In this document: positions 31,148 through 41,605 of the stretch, piece after piece
Position numbering within the stretch: the first letter of the stretch is position 1
How the letters are laid out: every line of letters starts with the position of its first letter
NCBI GenBank assembly: GCA_033558025.1
Contig: JAUCEF010000018.1
Location: 4,774,001 to 4,838,000, forward strand
DNA: 64,000 nt
Origin: Phytophthora sp. 'mugwort'
Taxonomy: Eukaryota > Oomycota > Peronosporomycetes > Peronosporales > Peronosporaceae
Direction of reading: 5' to 3'
The notes under the pieces: generated by a model
Told to the model about the DNA's origin: nothing
Database searches by the model: none
Seen by the model: the letters and a program-made list of their open reading frames with translations, nothing else
Position numbers and translations under genes: made by a program

Positions 31148-31329
31148 AGTATACTTGAAGTAATATATATGCACTAACTTCTTGACTTCAAGGTCTTCTC
31201 GCCTTGCGCTGCCGAGTATGGATGCAGCAGAATCGCTATTTGCACATGATTTCGATGACAGGCAATCGTATAGGCGCTTTCACCTTTCTACGCCGGCAAA
31301 CACACACACACAAGTTAGCTCGGGGACAG

Positions 31330-31812
31330 CTAGAAGGATGGAAGCAACCTGGGTGGACACGCCTTGTTCAATGCAGACTGATCGGCTCCTTCGCGAAGTA
31401 ATAGCTGGACGACATCGACACACCCACCCTGTGCAGCTTTGTGAAGAGGAGTGCTACCGTCGTGAGCTGCACCGTTGATGTTGGCTCCAGACGCGATCAG
31501 CAACTCACATATTTTTACGTGCCCAAGAAGAGCTGCATGGTTAAGTGCGCTACACCCGGTCTACGAAGCAGATACGACCATGAATAGCGTTCCATTATTC
31601 CGGATAGTGGCGCGATAAGATAAATTTTCTACCTGGTCGGTGATACGCGGATTAACACGTTCTTTGGTCAAAAGCCCGTGCACACGCTTGTAGTCGCCAT
31701 TGAGTACGGCCACGTGCAATCGAGTTGTTCCTGTCGAGAAGGGGTGATCACGCAGCTGGTCATAGTAGCATTTAAAGGCTGCGCTTAGTTGCAATGGTGA
31801 GCTAGTACTCAT
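31330..31812 (-). CDS. Short ankyrin-repeat protein
   Basis: Exons 31633..31812 and 31330..31560 join in phase 0 across a 72-bp intron (donor GTAGAA, acceptor TTCGTAG), giving 136 residues from the ATG at 31812. About three ankyrin repeats are visible: TRLHVAVLNGDYKRVHGLL, ALNHAALLGHVKICELL and TPLHKAAQGGCVDVVQLL. These mediate protein binding in other families. No other domain is present, and the C-terminus after the last repeat is short and irregular, so the gene may be a truncated end of a larger family or use another 3' exon. Frames on the opposite strand here are shadows. It is the last ordinary gene before the repeat-rich part. Confidence 0.65.
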
Positions 31813-32138
31813 TCTATAAGGATCAAGGACTTCAACTACTAGAGTGCTGCGCCATAACGGTTTCAAGATCTGTGAATTCTGTTTTTAGATTCATTCTGGT
31901 GTACAGTATCTATGCAGACAGCGACAGAGTGAACGTCTTTGTCTCCGACTGCTTCACGCAGAGTAGCTGAGCGAGCGGTAGCGCGTCTCATGAATCGGAT
32001 TCCAACTCGGTTACCAGGGGCTATGAACTCGCAGTGGTAAAAGTAACCTCGTGTATCGGGCATACACGAGCACAAAAATCCCATCAAGGGTTCTAAGCTG
32101 ACACTAAATAGAAAACATGCCTAGTTTACATGTTAATA

Positions 32139-32911
32139 GGGGGTGTCAGAATTGCGAAAAAGTCGCTTCAAAATCGCATGCGATTTCGGCCCGAAATGGC
32201 ATGCGATTCTTAAGCAAATGACATGTCATTTATTTTAAAGTTTCGTTCAGGGGGTTCAGAACTTGATCGTCCGTCAGGTGGGGAAGTTCCCGGTGCTCTG
32301 TAGTGGCGTACAAGTAGTCAGCCATGTCTTCGAAGCCGAACTCTTGGTCTGTTTGGGCGGTCCTCCAACCTCGGCTTCTTGTCCGTGCCGTAGATGGCCT
32401 TGAAGTTTGCTTCAACTTCGATCCAATCCATCAGAACTTTGTAGTCTTCCGCAGACAAGTGAACCTTCGCGCTTTCGAACAAGGGGCTGCGTTTTCTGCT
32501 CATGTCTGTATGCATAAAGAAAGTTACCACGCGAACAAGAATAGCTTGAAAGATACAAAGGAAACGTACGGGTTGCGGACCGTTTGAGAGAGCGAGCGAG
32601 CCTAACGAGGACGCGCGCTTCAGCTGTGAGTGGTGGCGTCTGGGTCATGTTGCGGGTAACGTGGTCACAGCCAGGTAGCGATGGCGGCAGCCTGGCAGCG
32701 ACGGAGGCGTCAGAGAAGCTTCTTCGCCTTGAAGGTTGAAGGTTGCCGTTTGCCGTATGGGATATTGGCGGCAAATAGCAGGTGCTATTTCTCGAATCGC
32801 CCACCTCTGGAATGACCTCGAAATGACATGGCATTTGCCCGAAATCACATGCCATTTCGGGGCGAAACCGCATGCGATTTTGTTGGGACTTTTGTCAATT
32901 CTGACACCCCC
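32139..32911. mobile_element. Non-autonomous DNA transposon with long imperfect inverted repeats
   Basis: 773-bp element. The ends begin GGGGGTGTCAGAATTG in inverted orientation, and similarity continues inward for about 50 bp, including a shared AAAATCGCATGCG block. It is flanked by TA on both sides (32137-32138 and 32912-32913), the target site of Tc1/mariner-type elements. Inside, on the minus strand (about 32230-32530), there are two frame-shifted pieces of a polar protein (LSAEDYKVLMDW, then FGFEDMADYL) of a type found in oomycete repeats. No transposase catalytic motif is present. Confidence 0.75.
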
Positions 32912-33034
32912 TAATGCGATCATATTTGATGTCGCAAGATGTTGGTCTCAATCTTTTCACAAAGAACTTGTTCACTTCCAGAAGGAAGCAATCTACGATT
33001 GATCTTAGCGTCATATTCAATTAAATTGACGCAG

Positions 33035-34663
33035 TTATTTGTTGAAAACAACCGTCTGGACGGACTTAGGGCGGATCACAACCTTCACCAACTTGCCGCT
33101 AGGTGCCATGATCTTCACGGTCTTTTCGTTTCCGCCCTTGTTGAACAAGATCGCCACGTACTGACCTTCGGGCGTCAGGAAAGCCGTCCAGTTCACATCG
33201 CGGAGTCGCGACTTGCTTCCGCTAGCTGCTGAGAATTTGAGGCGCACAGATCCCGGCGTAAGGAACTTGGAGAAGTGGCCCATAACGTAGTACATTGGCT
33301 GCTTGTAAATCTCGTTGCCATTGGTTTCGTCCACGATAATCGGCGCATCGACGAAGTTCTTGGCCCAATTGGGTCCTCCATTCGTGTCAAGTACAAAGTT
33401 CCAGTCGGTCTATCCGGAGACGTAGCTCGTGAGGTCATTGATGATGTCTTTCGCGTAGTTATGCGCTCGCCACCAACCGATGTTGAAGTCATTCAATTTC
33501 ACTCCTGCACCCGTACTCGTGACAACCCAGTCTGGAATGTAGCCCTCGCAAGCCTCCGTTCCCAACATGAACACGTCAGGATACTTGGAGTGGAAAGTAT
33601 TGAGGTCGCTGAAGCTACCGCCAGCACCGAGCGGGAAATCGACGTCAGAATACCAGTGGATGCCAACACCATCCACGTATTGAGCCGCCTCAGCATCTTC
33701 AAGGGCCGCCAACCACTTGAGTAGATTGCTCTTGTTGTCGTCCATAATGATCAGCTTAAGGCCTGGGTGATCATTCTTCATTCGTGGGCCAAGGTCTTTC
33801 TTGATAAAGTCGCGTTCTGTCGTCGCTGTAAATCGCAGACTTTGCCACGCGTTCAGCTTAATGGGGGGCTCCAATGGCTCGTTCTGCGTTGTCATGGCCC
33901 AGACATTAATCCCCTCGTTCTTGTACGCAGTGATGAATTTGGAGTAGTACAATGACAGTGCCTTCCAGTATGCCTCGCCAGGGCTGCCCTTCATGTGGCA
34001 GTTGAGCGTCGTATTCTCCTTCGTCATCCACGTCGGCGGTGCCCACGAAGACGCAAAGATAGAGAGATTGCGCTGCGTCATGTTCAGCACACGGTGGATC
34101 AGATCCAGCTTGCGTGAAGCCGACGTTTTGTCCACCGCGATAGAGAAGTCGCTCAGGTCGAAGTCGTCTACAGTGGCATCATACGAGTAAACACTTGTGG
34201 AGAAATCGGTGGATGCAATAGGGATACGGCCCGTGGTGTACTGAATACCGTCCGTCGAGTAATACGCGTCGAGGATCATGTCCTGGATCTTGTCGTCCAT
34301 CTTGTACACGTTGATGGCGGCCGCGTCCGTGAAGGCGCCACCGAATCCGATGATGGTTTGGTACGTGGTGCTCGCATCGATGGTCAGGTCAGCGTCAGCA
34401 GAGGAGCCCTTGACAAACGTGGTCGTCTCGTAACGGAAGCGTTCACCGTCCCGAGTGGTGCGGTACACTCCGGCTTCGCCTGATGACAGCTTCAAGTAAT
34501 CGTTCGGGAATGTATCACAGGCCACTGTGTTGTTGCAGACGCAGACACCGTCAAGGAACTTCTTGTACCGCATGGACCAGTTGTTGCAGTCGATGCCTTG
34601 GGCAAACGGCAGCATCGCGGCAATAACAACTAGCTTGCGCGCTGACAATCTTGATCCGACCAT
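33035..34663 (-). pseudogene. GH30 glycoside hydrolase interrupted by one in-frame stop
   Basis: The ATG at 34663 starts a secreted GH30 (glucosylceramidase-like) enzyme. It has a signal peptide (1 to about 23), a Cys-rich start (GVCVCN), GFGGAFTDAAAIN, SSWAPPTWM, the acid/base Glu in TTQNEP (E262) and the nucleophile Glu in GTEACEG (E370). At codon 418 (33410-33412) a TAG stands where the three paralogues in this window have TGG (the Trp in SGWTDWN or AGWIDWN). The frame then continues without any other defect for 124 codons to the normal C-terminus at 33035. The loss removes the end of the barrel and the beta-sandwich. It may be a recent pseudogene, a heterozygous allele, a sequencing error or a readthrough case. 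Expected substrates are beta-glucosides such as sterol or sphingolipid glucosides or beta-glucans. Confidence 0.88.
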
Positions 34664-35570
34664 GGCTGGGCTCTTGGTGTTAGTATTAACGTCTTAGATG
34701 AACGAGTCGCTTGGGACGTTGGCGTCGAATCCCGAAGTGATGGACACGACGGAGCTCCAACTTGAGCTTCTTTGGGGAGGTCCACTGAGAGGACTATATG
34801 ATGCCTGTCTGCAATGATATCAGCGCAAAGGAGGTGGGCGCCACCACCAATTGATCAAGTACAGTGTGTTCCTCTTTGCCTGGACTATCACACCGTGTGC
34901 GATAGTTAAGCAACAAGTGCGTTGGCACGTCCGACTGCACCGCCGTCAGGTCTCGTTGAGCAAAGGACTTCAAGTCAGTGGATAACTTTGCCAGTACAAT
35001 TCAAAGCACGACTAGTCGTACGTGTACGGCCACTTCAACGATGCGATGCACCATTAAACGGCGCGGTGATGAGCAAATCAACTGGCAATGCCAGTCTGCC
35101 ATACATGTGTATACATGTGAGTCGTATATTCGGATAACATCTGGATAAATATGTAAGTACCGATACTGGACTACATGTATAGCCTTCATTCACCCTTACA
35201 CTTACTCTGGGCCCTAACTTAGTCATACCGTAATCTAGCTGTTAAGTGTCCGCCGTTGTTAAGTGTCGCCCCATCGTGTTGACCAATTAGATTGGCGTTT
35301 ATGGCTTCCCAGATTAGGATTTGCTCCGATATGTTAGCTGTCACCTGTGTTGTAGAACCCACGCAGTAAAGCCAGTCGAGAACCAACCAGCCGCAGTTCG
35401 CACCAACCAACTCCAGCAGCATCATAAGAGGGAGAGCAGCGATAAGCGGAGGAGGGCGCAAGCCGAGCCAACACAAACTTGTCTCGGAAACCTTTGCAAT
35501 GAAGTCCGTTGTGCTTGCATTTTATGAAACACACAAAATCTCGGTCGTTGTCGGCACGTTTTGGCCAGGA
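34664..35570. other. Intergenic region upstream of GH30 and the pogo relic
   Basis: Contains the promoter of the leftward GH30 gene (right after 34663) and a stretch with repeated ACATGTGTATACATGTG palindromic sequence near 35100-35120. No coding region or RNA gene is recognised. Confidence 0.4.
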
Positions 35571-37156
35571 ATAGACCTAAAATGCACTGCGTACAAGTCC
35601 AAGGTGTGCGCTATCCTCCAGTGGAATCAGCAGCACCAACACATCACAGCCATGGCGTCCAAGACGTGAACGGCAAAGCAAAAAACGTCGCGCCAAAATG
35701 GCTCCGCGAAGTCGCTTTCGGATGGCGCCGAGATGGACATTCTCGACTGGCTCCTCGCACTTCGCTCATACGGAGTTCCTGTATCGACTAAAATGCTCGA
35801 ATTGGAGGCGTTATCTATTGCTGAATTGTATGATGTTCCTCGGTCAGCATTTGCAGCTTCTCCCACATGGACGGCGTCGTATCTGGCGCGGTACCGACTC
35901 TTCCTCCGCACAAAAACTCGCCAAGGGCAGGTTTCGACTGCGGATTCAGTTGAGGTGACACGGGAGTTTACCGCAGCAGTTCGTCGACGAATCGTCGACG
36001 AAGGCATCACTGAGATATACAATGCCGACCAAACAGCAATATTTTTCGAATATGTGCCCAAGCACGCTATTGACCAGCGCGGTGCGAAGACAGTTTGGGT
36101 TAAATGCGGGGAAAAGCAAAGAGAGGCTGACGGCAATGCTGCTGCAGATAGCACCGGCCGGAAGTATGATCCCTGGGTTATTATCAAGATGCGTCCGTCC
36201 AAAGACGCCAGTACCCGTGAGAAAACACTCGATTACGACATGGATTTAGCCGGAAAAAACTTTCAATTGGAGACAAACGCAGCAATTACGCAAACGGAAA
36301 AGGTTGGTGGAACGCCCATTTGTCATTGCTATTCCTACAGCATTCTTTTGGCCATCGTTGCCGTACAGATGACCCCATAATGTAACGGGGTAAGAGTTAC
36401 CGTTACTAGCTTAGACTATTAGTAGCAGAGGAAGCTTGTAATTAATAAACCCAAGTGTCACTTTAGTGGCAAATTTAACTGTTTTATTATTAAGACCGAG
36501 GAAAAGTTTCCCAGACTTCTGTGAGCCACCTGAATGTGGATCGACTCCTGATTGGTCGATATGGGTCTGGCTTCCTATAATCAACCAATAGGAGGATAGC
36601 TACCTGTAATGTAATATGTAATAGAAACGTACTTACTTATGGACACAGCCCGTTACACCATAATGTTGATCGGGGACGATTTCAGCGCGCACTGGACCGC
36701 TGAAGAATCGTCGCGTTTGCAGTTGAAAAGAACGTTGTTTTGCAACGTGTACCACCAGGCTACACGCATCGCTGCCAGCCAGCCGACATAGTGTGGAATA
36801 AACCGCTAAACGCGGGCCTCCTGGACTGCCTCTCTGAAGGAAGAGTGCTCCGCGATGTTGGCACACCAAGATGGAAAAGAGCCGAAGCTCACACCTCCCG
36901 ATCGAAAGCGTGTGCTTCATTGGCTGCATGCAGCATGGAGTGGTCTTAGTGCAACTACTATTAAAGGCGGCTTCAAACACATTGATTTTCTATTCGACGG
37001 GCGCGACAGTACGCCGAGCAAACCGGTGGCCACGAACGAAGTGGACGATGGGTTGGTCGACGCGATGCCGAGTCTATCATAGCTTGATTCTGAGGTAGGC
37101 GACGTATGCTGGGACGACGACATCGTAGGTCGAGATATTTACCAGGATATTGAGTA
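35571..37156 (+). pseudogene. Broken pogo/Tigger-type DDE transposase
   Basis: Remains of a Tc1/mariner-superfamily (pogo-like) transposase. The intact-looking central part (35733..36380) has LLALRSYGVPVSTKML, the helix-turn-helix region LRTKTRQGQ and the first catalytic Asp in YNADQT. The second Asp region, GDDFSAHW, lies at about 36670-36690, after an interruption with stops. The third, CQPADIVWNKP, lies at about 36770-36800, shifted in frame. The N-terminal part before 35733 has stops. The element cannot encode an active enzyme. Ends are not identified. Confidence 0.75.
36381..36640. repeat. Insertion of unknown, possibly LTR-like, DNA within the pogo relic
   Basis: This AT-rich 260-bp stretch, beginning near TGTAACGGGG, interrupts the transposase exactly where its frame stops. 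No target duplication is recognised, so an LTR origin is only a guess; simple decay is the alternative. Confidence 0.25.
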
Positions 37157-37688
37157 GGCGTTAACACTAGCACAGGCGCCAACTTGAACATGAGTACGTC
37201 AGCCTGCACAATGAATTTATCCTGATCTTGGGATTTGTCCGCGCGCTGGGGGTGACACTTGACACCTAGACTACGGTACTGCCTACCGGTAGGTCAACTG
37301 AATGCAGCCTCACTGAAACGGCCTCCGCACAGGGCAATCGTTTCTTCAGTATCGATTACCGACTCGGGGCCAACCGACGGATTCCTGCCTCTCGGTGGGC
37401 CCGGACCAGCTGAAAACTCGCCAGGACGTGTGCTTCAACTTCCTCCTAAACCTGAATCTGCTCCTTGTGACACGTACAACGGGGACTTCTTTGACCGATC
37501 GGCAAGAGAAGGCACCGCGGCAGTAAACCCTCTAGCCTCGCAAGGATACACCCGCACGTTCTTTCGCTCTGCACCGGACCCGGTCATGATGGTCGTGATG
37601 ACCCCCTGTAGAGGCCCGATGGGTGCCATCGCCATTTCTCAACTCTTCTAGTCGAGACAAAGCGTTCGCTGGACCTGAACATCAGAAG
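37157..37688. other. Intergenic region before the second GH30 gene
   Basis: Tail of the transposon relic and the promoter of the next GH30 gene. Open frames of up to 130 codons are low-complexity and Pro-rich with no recognised domain. The frame of the GH30 gene extends upstream to 37623 without an ATG, so the extension is not used. Confidence 0.4.
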
Positions 37689-39719
37689 ATGCTAGTGATC
37701 AAGCCCTTTGGATACATGCTGGCGCTTGTCGCGGCGCACGCCGTGAGTGCCGCCACCAACAACTGCACGTCCTGGTCGAAGCGCTTCCAAGCGGACCTCG
37801 AGGGCGTCTGTGTCTGCTCAGAAGCTACGTGCGATACCATTTATAACGGACACCTCCACTTGTCTGGCAACGAGGCTGGCGTGTTTTCGACGACCAAGGC
37901 TGGGGACCGCTTGACCTTCTCGACGATTGACATAGAGATTGGGGCCAACGACGCTGCTGACTTCGTTATTGACACCGCGATGAAGTCCCAGTCGATCATC
38001 GGATTTGGCGGGGCATTCACGGACGCATCCGCCATTAACGTGTACCAACTGGCCTCTGGCCTCCAGGACATCCTGGTGGACGCGTACTTCGGAGACGATG
38101 GACTACAGTACACCATCGGCCGCATCCCTATTGCATCCTCGGATTTCTCACTCACCATTTACTCGTACAACGATGTAGAGGGTGATTTGGCCATGAAGAA
38201 CTTCAGTATCGACATGGACAAGGCCAAGAAGATCCCTTTCATTCAGCGGGCTATGGAGAAATCTTCTCGAGGCATCAAGCTTTTTGGATCATCATGGGCA
38301 CCGCCGGCGTGGATGACAACCGAGAACACAACCATCAACTGCGCTGTCCAGGGCTACCCCGGTGGTGAATACTGGGAGGCTCTGGCGCTGTATTACTCCA
38401 AGTTCGTGTCGGCCTACAAGGACGAAGGGATCTCTATTTGGGCCATTACGACGCAGAACGAGCCGACTGAGCAGTTTTCGTTCAAGCACTGGCAGAGCCT
38501 GCGCTTCAACGTCACAACGGAGCGTGACTTTATTAAGCGCAACCTTGGCCCACGAATGAAGGCCGACCACCCGGACTTGAAGATCATCATGATGGATGAC
38601 CAGAAGGACCTGCTGCTGGGCTGGGATGCCACGCTGCTGGATGCTGACTCAGCGCAGTATGTGTCAGGTGCAGGTGTTCATTGGTACAAGGATTTGGATT
38701 TCCTGCTGGATACGGCCGGCAACTTTGATGACCTCGAGACTTTCCACAAATCATACCCTGACCTTTTCATCTTGGCAACAGAAGCGTGCGAGGGCTATCT
38801 GCTTGATGGTATTGTCACGGGTGCGGGCCCCACGCTCCAGAACCCGACGTATGCGTGGCAGCGTGCTCAAATTTACGCGCGTGACATTATCGGTGATCTT
38901 TCTCATTATGCTTCTGGCTGGACAGACTGGAACTTGGTTCTTAACACCACTGGTGGTCCCACGTGGATTGACAACCTGGTCGATTCGCCGATCCTGATCG
39001 ATGAAGAAGGCGGCGCTGAGTTCTACAAGCAGCCCATGTTCTATGCAATGGGTCACTTCTCCAAGTTCCTGCCAGCTGACTCGGTCCGTGTGTCTCTGAT
39101 CACCAGCTCAAGCGCTTCGTCGACGCTCACTAATGTGGATAGCGTGGCCTTCTTGACCCCTGACGATCAAGTCGTGCTCATTCTTTCCAACCGCGACAGC
39201 TCCGCGCATGACGTCACACTGAGTCTGTCTAGTCAGAAACTGAGCACCAATGTTACGCTGGAAGCTCTCTCGATCAAGACAATTGTTATCGGCGAGATTG
39301 CTGGGAACAGCAGCTTCAGCTCCAGTGGCAGCTCTAGTGCGAGCTCGGCGACCGATATGCCTAGCGCCACAACAGCTGCTCCCATTTCGTCGACGAGCTC
39401 GTCCGGATCCAGTTCTAGCTCTGTGACGGAGACACCCAGCACTACTACGGCGACGCCGGCGCCCTCGGCTAGCTTCAGTTCCGCCTCAGAGGCTTCGAGC
39501 TCCGTTTCGGGCAGCTCGAATGCCGCAACAGTGACACCCAGTGCGACAACTGCAACTCCGACCTCTTCGATGAGTGGCTCCACCACAAGCAGCTCTAGCG
39601 ATGCCACGGAGGCACCCAGTGTCACAACAGCGACCCCGGCCTCCTCTACCAGCAGTGGAACATCGACTGAGGCGTCTGAAACCGCCGAGCCCACTACGCC
39701 TGAAAACAGTTCGTGCTAA
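37689..39719 (+). CDS. Secreted GH30 glycoside hydrolase with Ser/Thr-rich C-terminal tail
   Basis: 676 residues from the ATG at 37689, with a signal peptide ending near residue 22 (VSAAT). The GH30 barrel includes GFGGAFTDASAIN, SSWAPPAWM, the acid/base Glu258 in TTQNEP and the nucleophile Glu366 in ATEACEG; the C-terminal beta-sandwich ends near residue 537. After it, about 138 residues are Ser, Thr, Ala and Pro with imprecise repeats such as TTATP and ATEAPS. Such a tail is likely heavily O-glycosylated and may hold the enzyme in or through the cell wall. There is no clear GPI-signal hydrophobic end: it finishes ENSSC. No introns. It follows its GH30 relatives in a cluster, and its substrate, beta-glucoside or beta-glucan, is inferred. 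Confidence 0.93.
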   Translation: MLVIKPFGYMLALVAAHAVSAATNNCTSWSKRFQADLEGVCVCSEATCDTIYNGHLHLSGNEAGVFSTTKAGDRLTFSTIDIEIGANDAADFVIDTAMKSQSIIGFGGAFTDASAINVYQLASGLQDILVDAYFGDDGLQYTIGRIPIASSDFSLTIYSYNDVEGDLAMKNFSIDMDKAKKIPFIQRAMEKSSRGIKLFGSSWAPPAWMTTENTTINCAVQGYPGGEYWEALALYYSKFVSAYKDEGISIWAITTQNEPTEQFSFKHWQSLRFNVTTERDFIKRNLGPRMKADHPDLKIIMMDDQKDLLLGWDATLLDADSAQYVSGAGVHWYKDLDFLLDTAGNFDDLETFHKSYPDLFILATEACEGYLLDGIVTGAGPTLQNPTYAWQRAQIYARDIIGDLSHYASGWTDWNLVLNTTGGPTWIDNLVDSPILIDEEGGAEFYKQPMFYAMGHFSKFLPADSVRVSLITSSSASSTLTNVDSVAFLTPDDQVVLILSNRDSSAHDVTLSLSSQKLSTNVTLEALSIKTIVIGEIAGNSSFSSSGSSSASSATDMPSATTAAPISSTSSSGSSSSSVTETPSTTTATPAPSASFSSASEASSSVSGSSNAATVTPSATTATPTSSMSGSTTSSSSDATEAPSVTTATPASSTSSGTSTEASETAEPTTPENSSC

Positions 39720-39847
39720 GCATGGATTGACAACAAGTAAGCCTTAATGCCTACACCATCTCAAAGGTAGATCTTTGAGTCATTTTTTCCCCCGGGGGTA
39801 GAGTCAGCACAGTGGTAGTACAGTATTTATCGCGATAGCTCTGTAGC

Positions 39848-41605
39848 ATGCGAGTCCAGCCTTCCTCGCGCCTCTTGTTCACCGCTGGTGCACTGCTTGT
39901 GACCCAGCACGGCGTCAACGCATCCTGTTCCTCATGGTCAACTCGGTACCAGCGAAACATCGAGGGTGTATGCGTTTGCAACGCCACCAATTGTGACTCG
40001 ATCTCGACCGAGTATTTGTCACTCGCAAACAACCAGGTTGGACTGTTCCAGACATCCAAAGCCGGTGATCGTCTCGCATACTCGACATTGAAAATCGAAG
40101 ACGATAGCGACGACGAAGCAGATCTCATCATTGATTCTACGACGACGTATCAGGAAATCATCGGCTTCGGAGGTGCATTCACAGATGCAGCAGCGATCAA
40201 CGTCTACCTGATGGACTCGGATGTCCAGCAGCTGATCGTGGACGCCTATTTCTCCGACACAGGGCTCCAGTACTCGCTGGGGCGTATCCCCATCGCGTCG
40301 ACAGACTTCTCCGAGTACGTGTACTCGTACAACCCATCGATAGACGACTTCGAAATGGCCAACTTCAGTATCGACATGGATAAGGACCCGCTTTCGAACA
40401 AGTTGAGTCTAGTCCAGCGTGCTTTGAATAAAACCTCGGCGGCCACCCGCAGCCTCACACTGTTTGCTTCGTCGTGGGCACCTCCTGTGTGGATGACGAC
40501 TAGTACCACCACTCTCAACTGCGAGATGAAAGGCTATCCCGGCGGCGAGTACTGGGAGGCGCTGGCGATGTATTACTCAAAATTCGTAAGCGCGTACGAA
40601 GCGGAGGGTATCCCCATTTGGGGATTGACAACACAAAACGAGCCTACAAAACAAGAGCTCGCCACAAAGTTCTGGCAGAGTCTTCGCTTCAATTCAACCG
40701 CGGAACGCGACTTCATTAAGCGAGATTTGGGTCCGATAATGAAAGAGAACCATCCGAACCTGAAGCTTATCATTTTGGATGACCAGAAGGACTTACTGCT
40801 GGACTGGAATGCCTCGCTTTTGGACGAAGAAGCACGAAGCTACGTCTCAGGTGTCGGCGTTCACTGGTATAAGAATTTGGATTTTGCCTTTGGTACGTCT
40901 GGAGATTTCGACGACTTGGTAACTTTCCATGATGAATACCCCGACATCTTCATCCTGGCAACTGAAGCGTGCGAGGGCTCGCTGGTCGAGGGGCTTGGGA
41001 CGGGAGTGGGCACGAATCTCTTCGATTACAGCAACATCACATGGAAGCGCGGTGAGAACTATGCGCGCGATATCATAAACGACCTAGCGAGCTTCGCCAG
41101 CGGCTGGACGGATTGGAATCTCGTTCTGAATACGACTGGAGGTCCCAACTGGGCAGATAACCAAGTCGATGCTCCAATCCTCGTGGACGAAGACGGGGGA
41201 GCAGAGTTTTACAAGCAGCCCATGTACTACATCATGGGTCACTTTTCTAAGTTCCTCGTCCCGGGATCCCTTCAGATCCAGTTGAACGTGAACCACGACG
41301 CCAGCTCAGCACTGGAGAATGTAGATCGAGTGGCGTTCTTGACTCCAGAGAACCAACTGGTTGTCGTGCTATCCAACCGCGACGGTACTGAGAAGAGGAT
41401 TCGCATGAGCTTCCGGGCCGAGGAGCGCGCACTGACAATGGTATTGCCGGGTAATACCATACAAACTGTGCTCTTCCCCGCCGTCAGCACCAAGGGCGCT
41501 GCTTCGGCTAGCAGCAGCTCGGCGACTTCCTCGAGACGCTTTGCGTTCATGAGCTTAGTTGTACACGTGCTTGTTGCTCTGCTGCTAACCCTTGGTAACT
41601 ATTAA
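39848..41605 (+). CDS. GH30 glycoside hydrolase, probably GPI-anchored
   Basis: 585 residues from the ATG at 39848, with a signal peptide ending near residue 25. GH30 hallmarks are GFGGAFTDAAAIN, SSWAPPVWM, the acid/base Glu265 in TTQNEP and the nucleophile Glu373 in ATEACEG, all intact. After the beta-sandwich comes a short Ser-rich spacer (ASASSSSATSS) and a hydrophobic end of about 20 residues. This is the layout of a GPI-attachment signal, so the enzyme would sit on the outer plasma membrane, unlike its neighbours. It is 128 bp downstream of the Ser/Thr-tailed copy on the same strand, consistent with tandem duplication. No introns. Confidence 0.93.
   Translation: MRVQPSSRLLFTAGALLVTQHGVNASCSSWSTRYQRNIEGVCVCNATNCDSISTEYLSLANNQVGLFQTSKAGDRLAYSTLKIEDDSDDEADLIIDSTTTYQEIIGFGGAFTDAAAINVYLMDSDVQQLIVDAYFSDTGLQYSLGRIPIASTDFSEYVYSYNPSIDDFEMANFSIDMDKDPLSNKLSLVQRALNKTSAATRSLTLFASSWAPPVWMTTSTTTLNCEMKGYPGGEYWEALAMYYSKFVSAYEAEGIPIWGLTTQNEPTKQELATKFWQSLRFNSTAERDFIKRDLGPIMKENHPNLKLIILDDQKDLLLDWNASLLDEEARSYVSGVGVHWYKNLDFAFGTSGDFDDLVTFHDEYPDIFILATEACEGSLVEGLGTGVGTNLFDYSNITWKRGENYARDIINDLASFASGWTDWNLVLNTTGGPNWADNQVDAPILVDEDGGAEFYKQPMYYIMGHFSKFLVPGSLQIQLNVNHDASSALENVDRVAFLTPENQLVVVLSNRDGTEKRIRMSFRAEERALTMVLPGNTIQTVLFPAVSTKGAASASSSSATSSRRFAFMSLVVHVLVALLLTLGNY

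Noticed and set aside
34922..35530. Small open frames between GH30 and the pogo relic
   Set aside because: All are under 90 codons, unsupported by splice sites or motifs, and on both strands alike.
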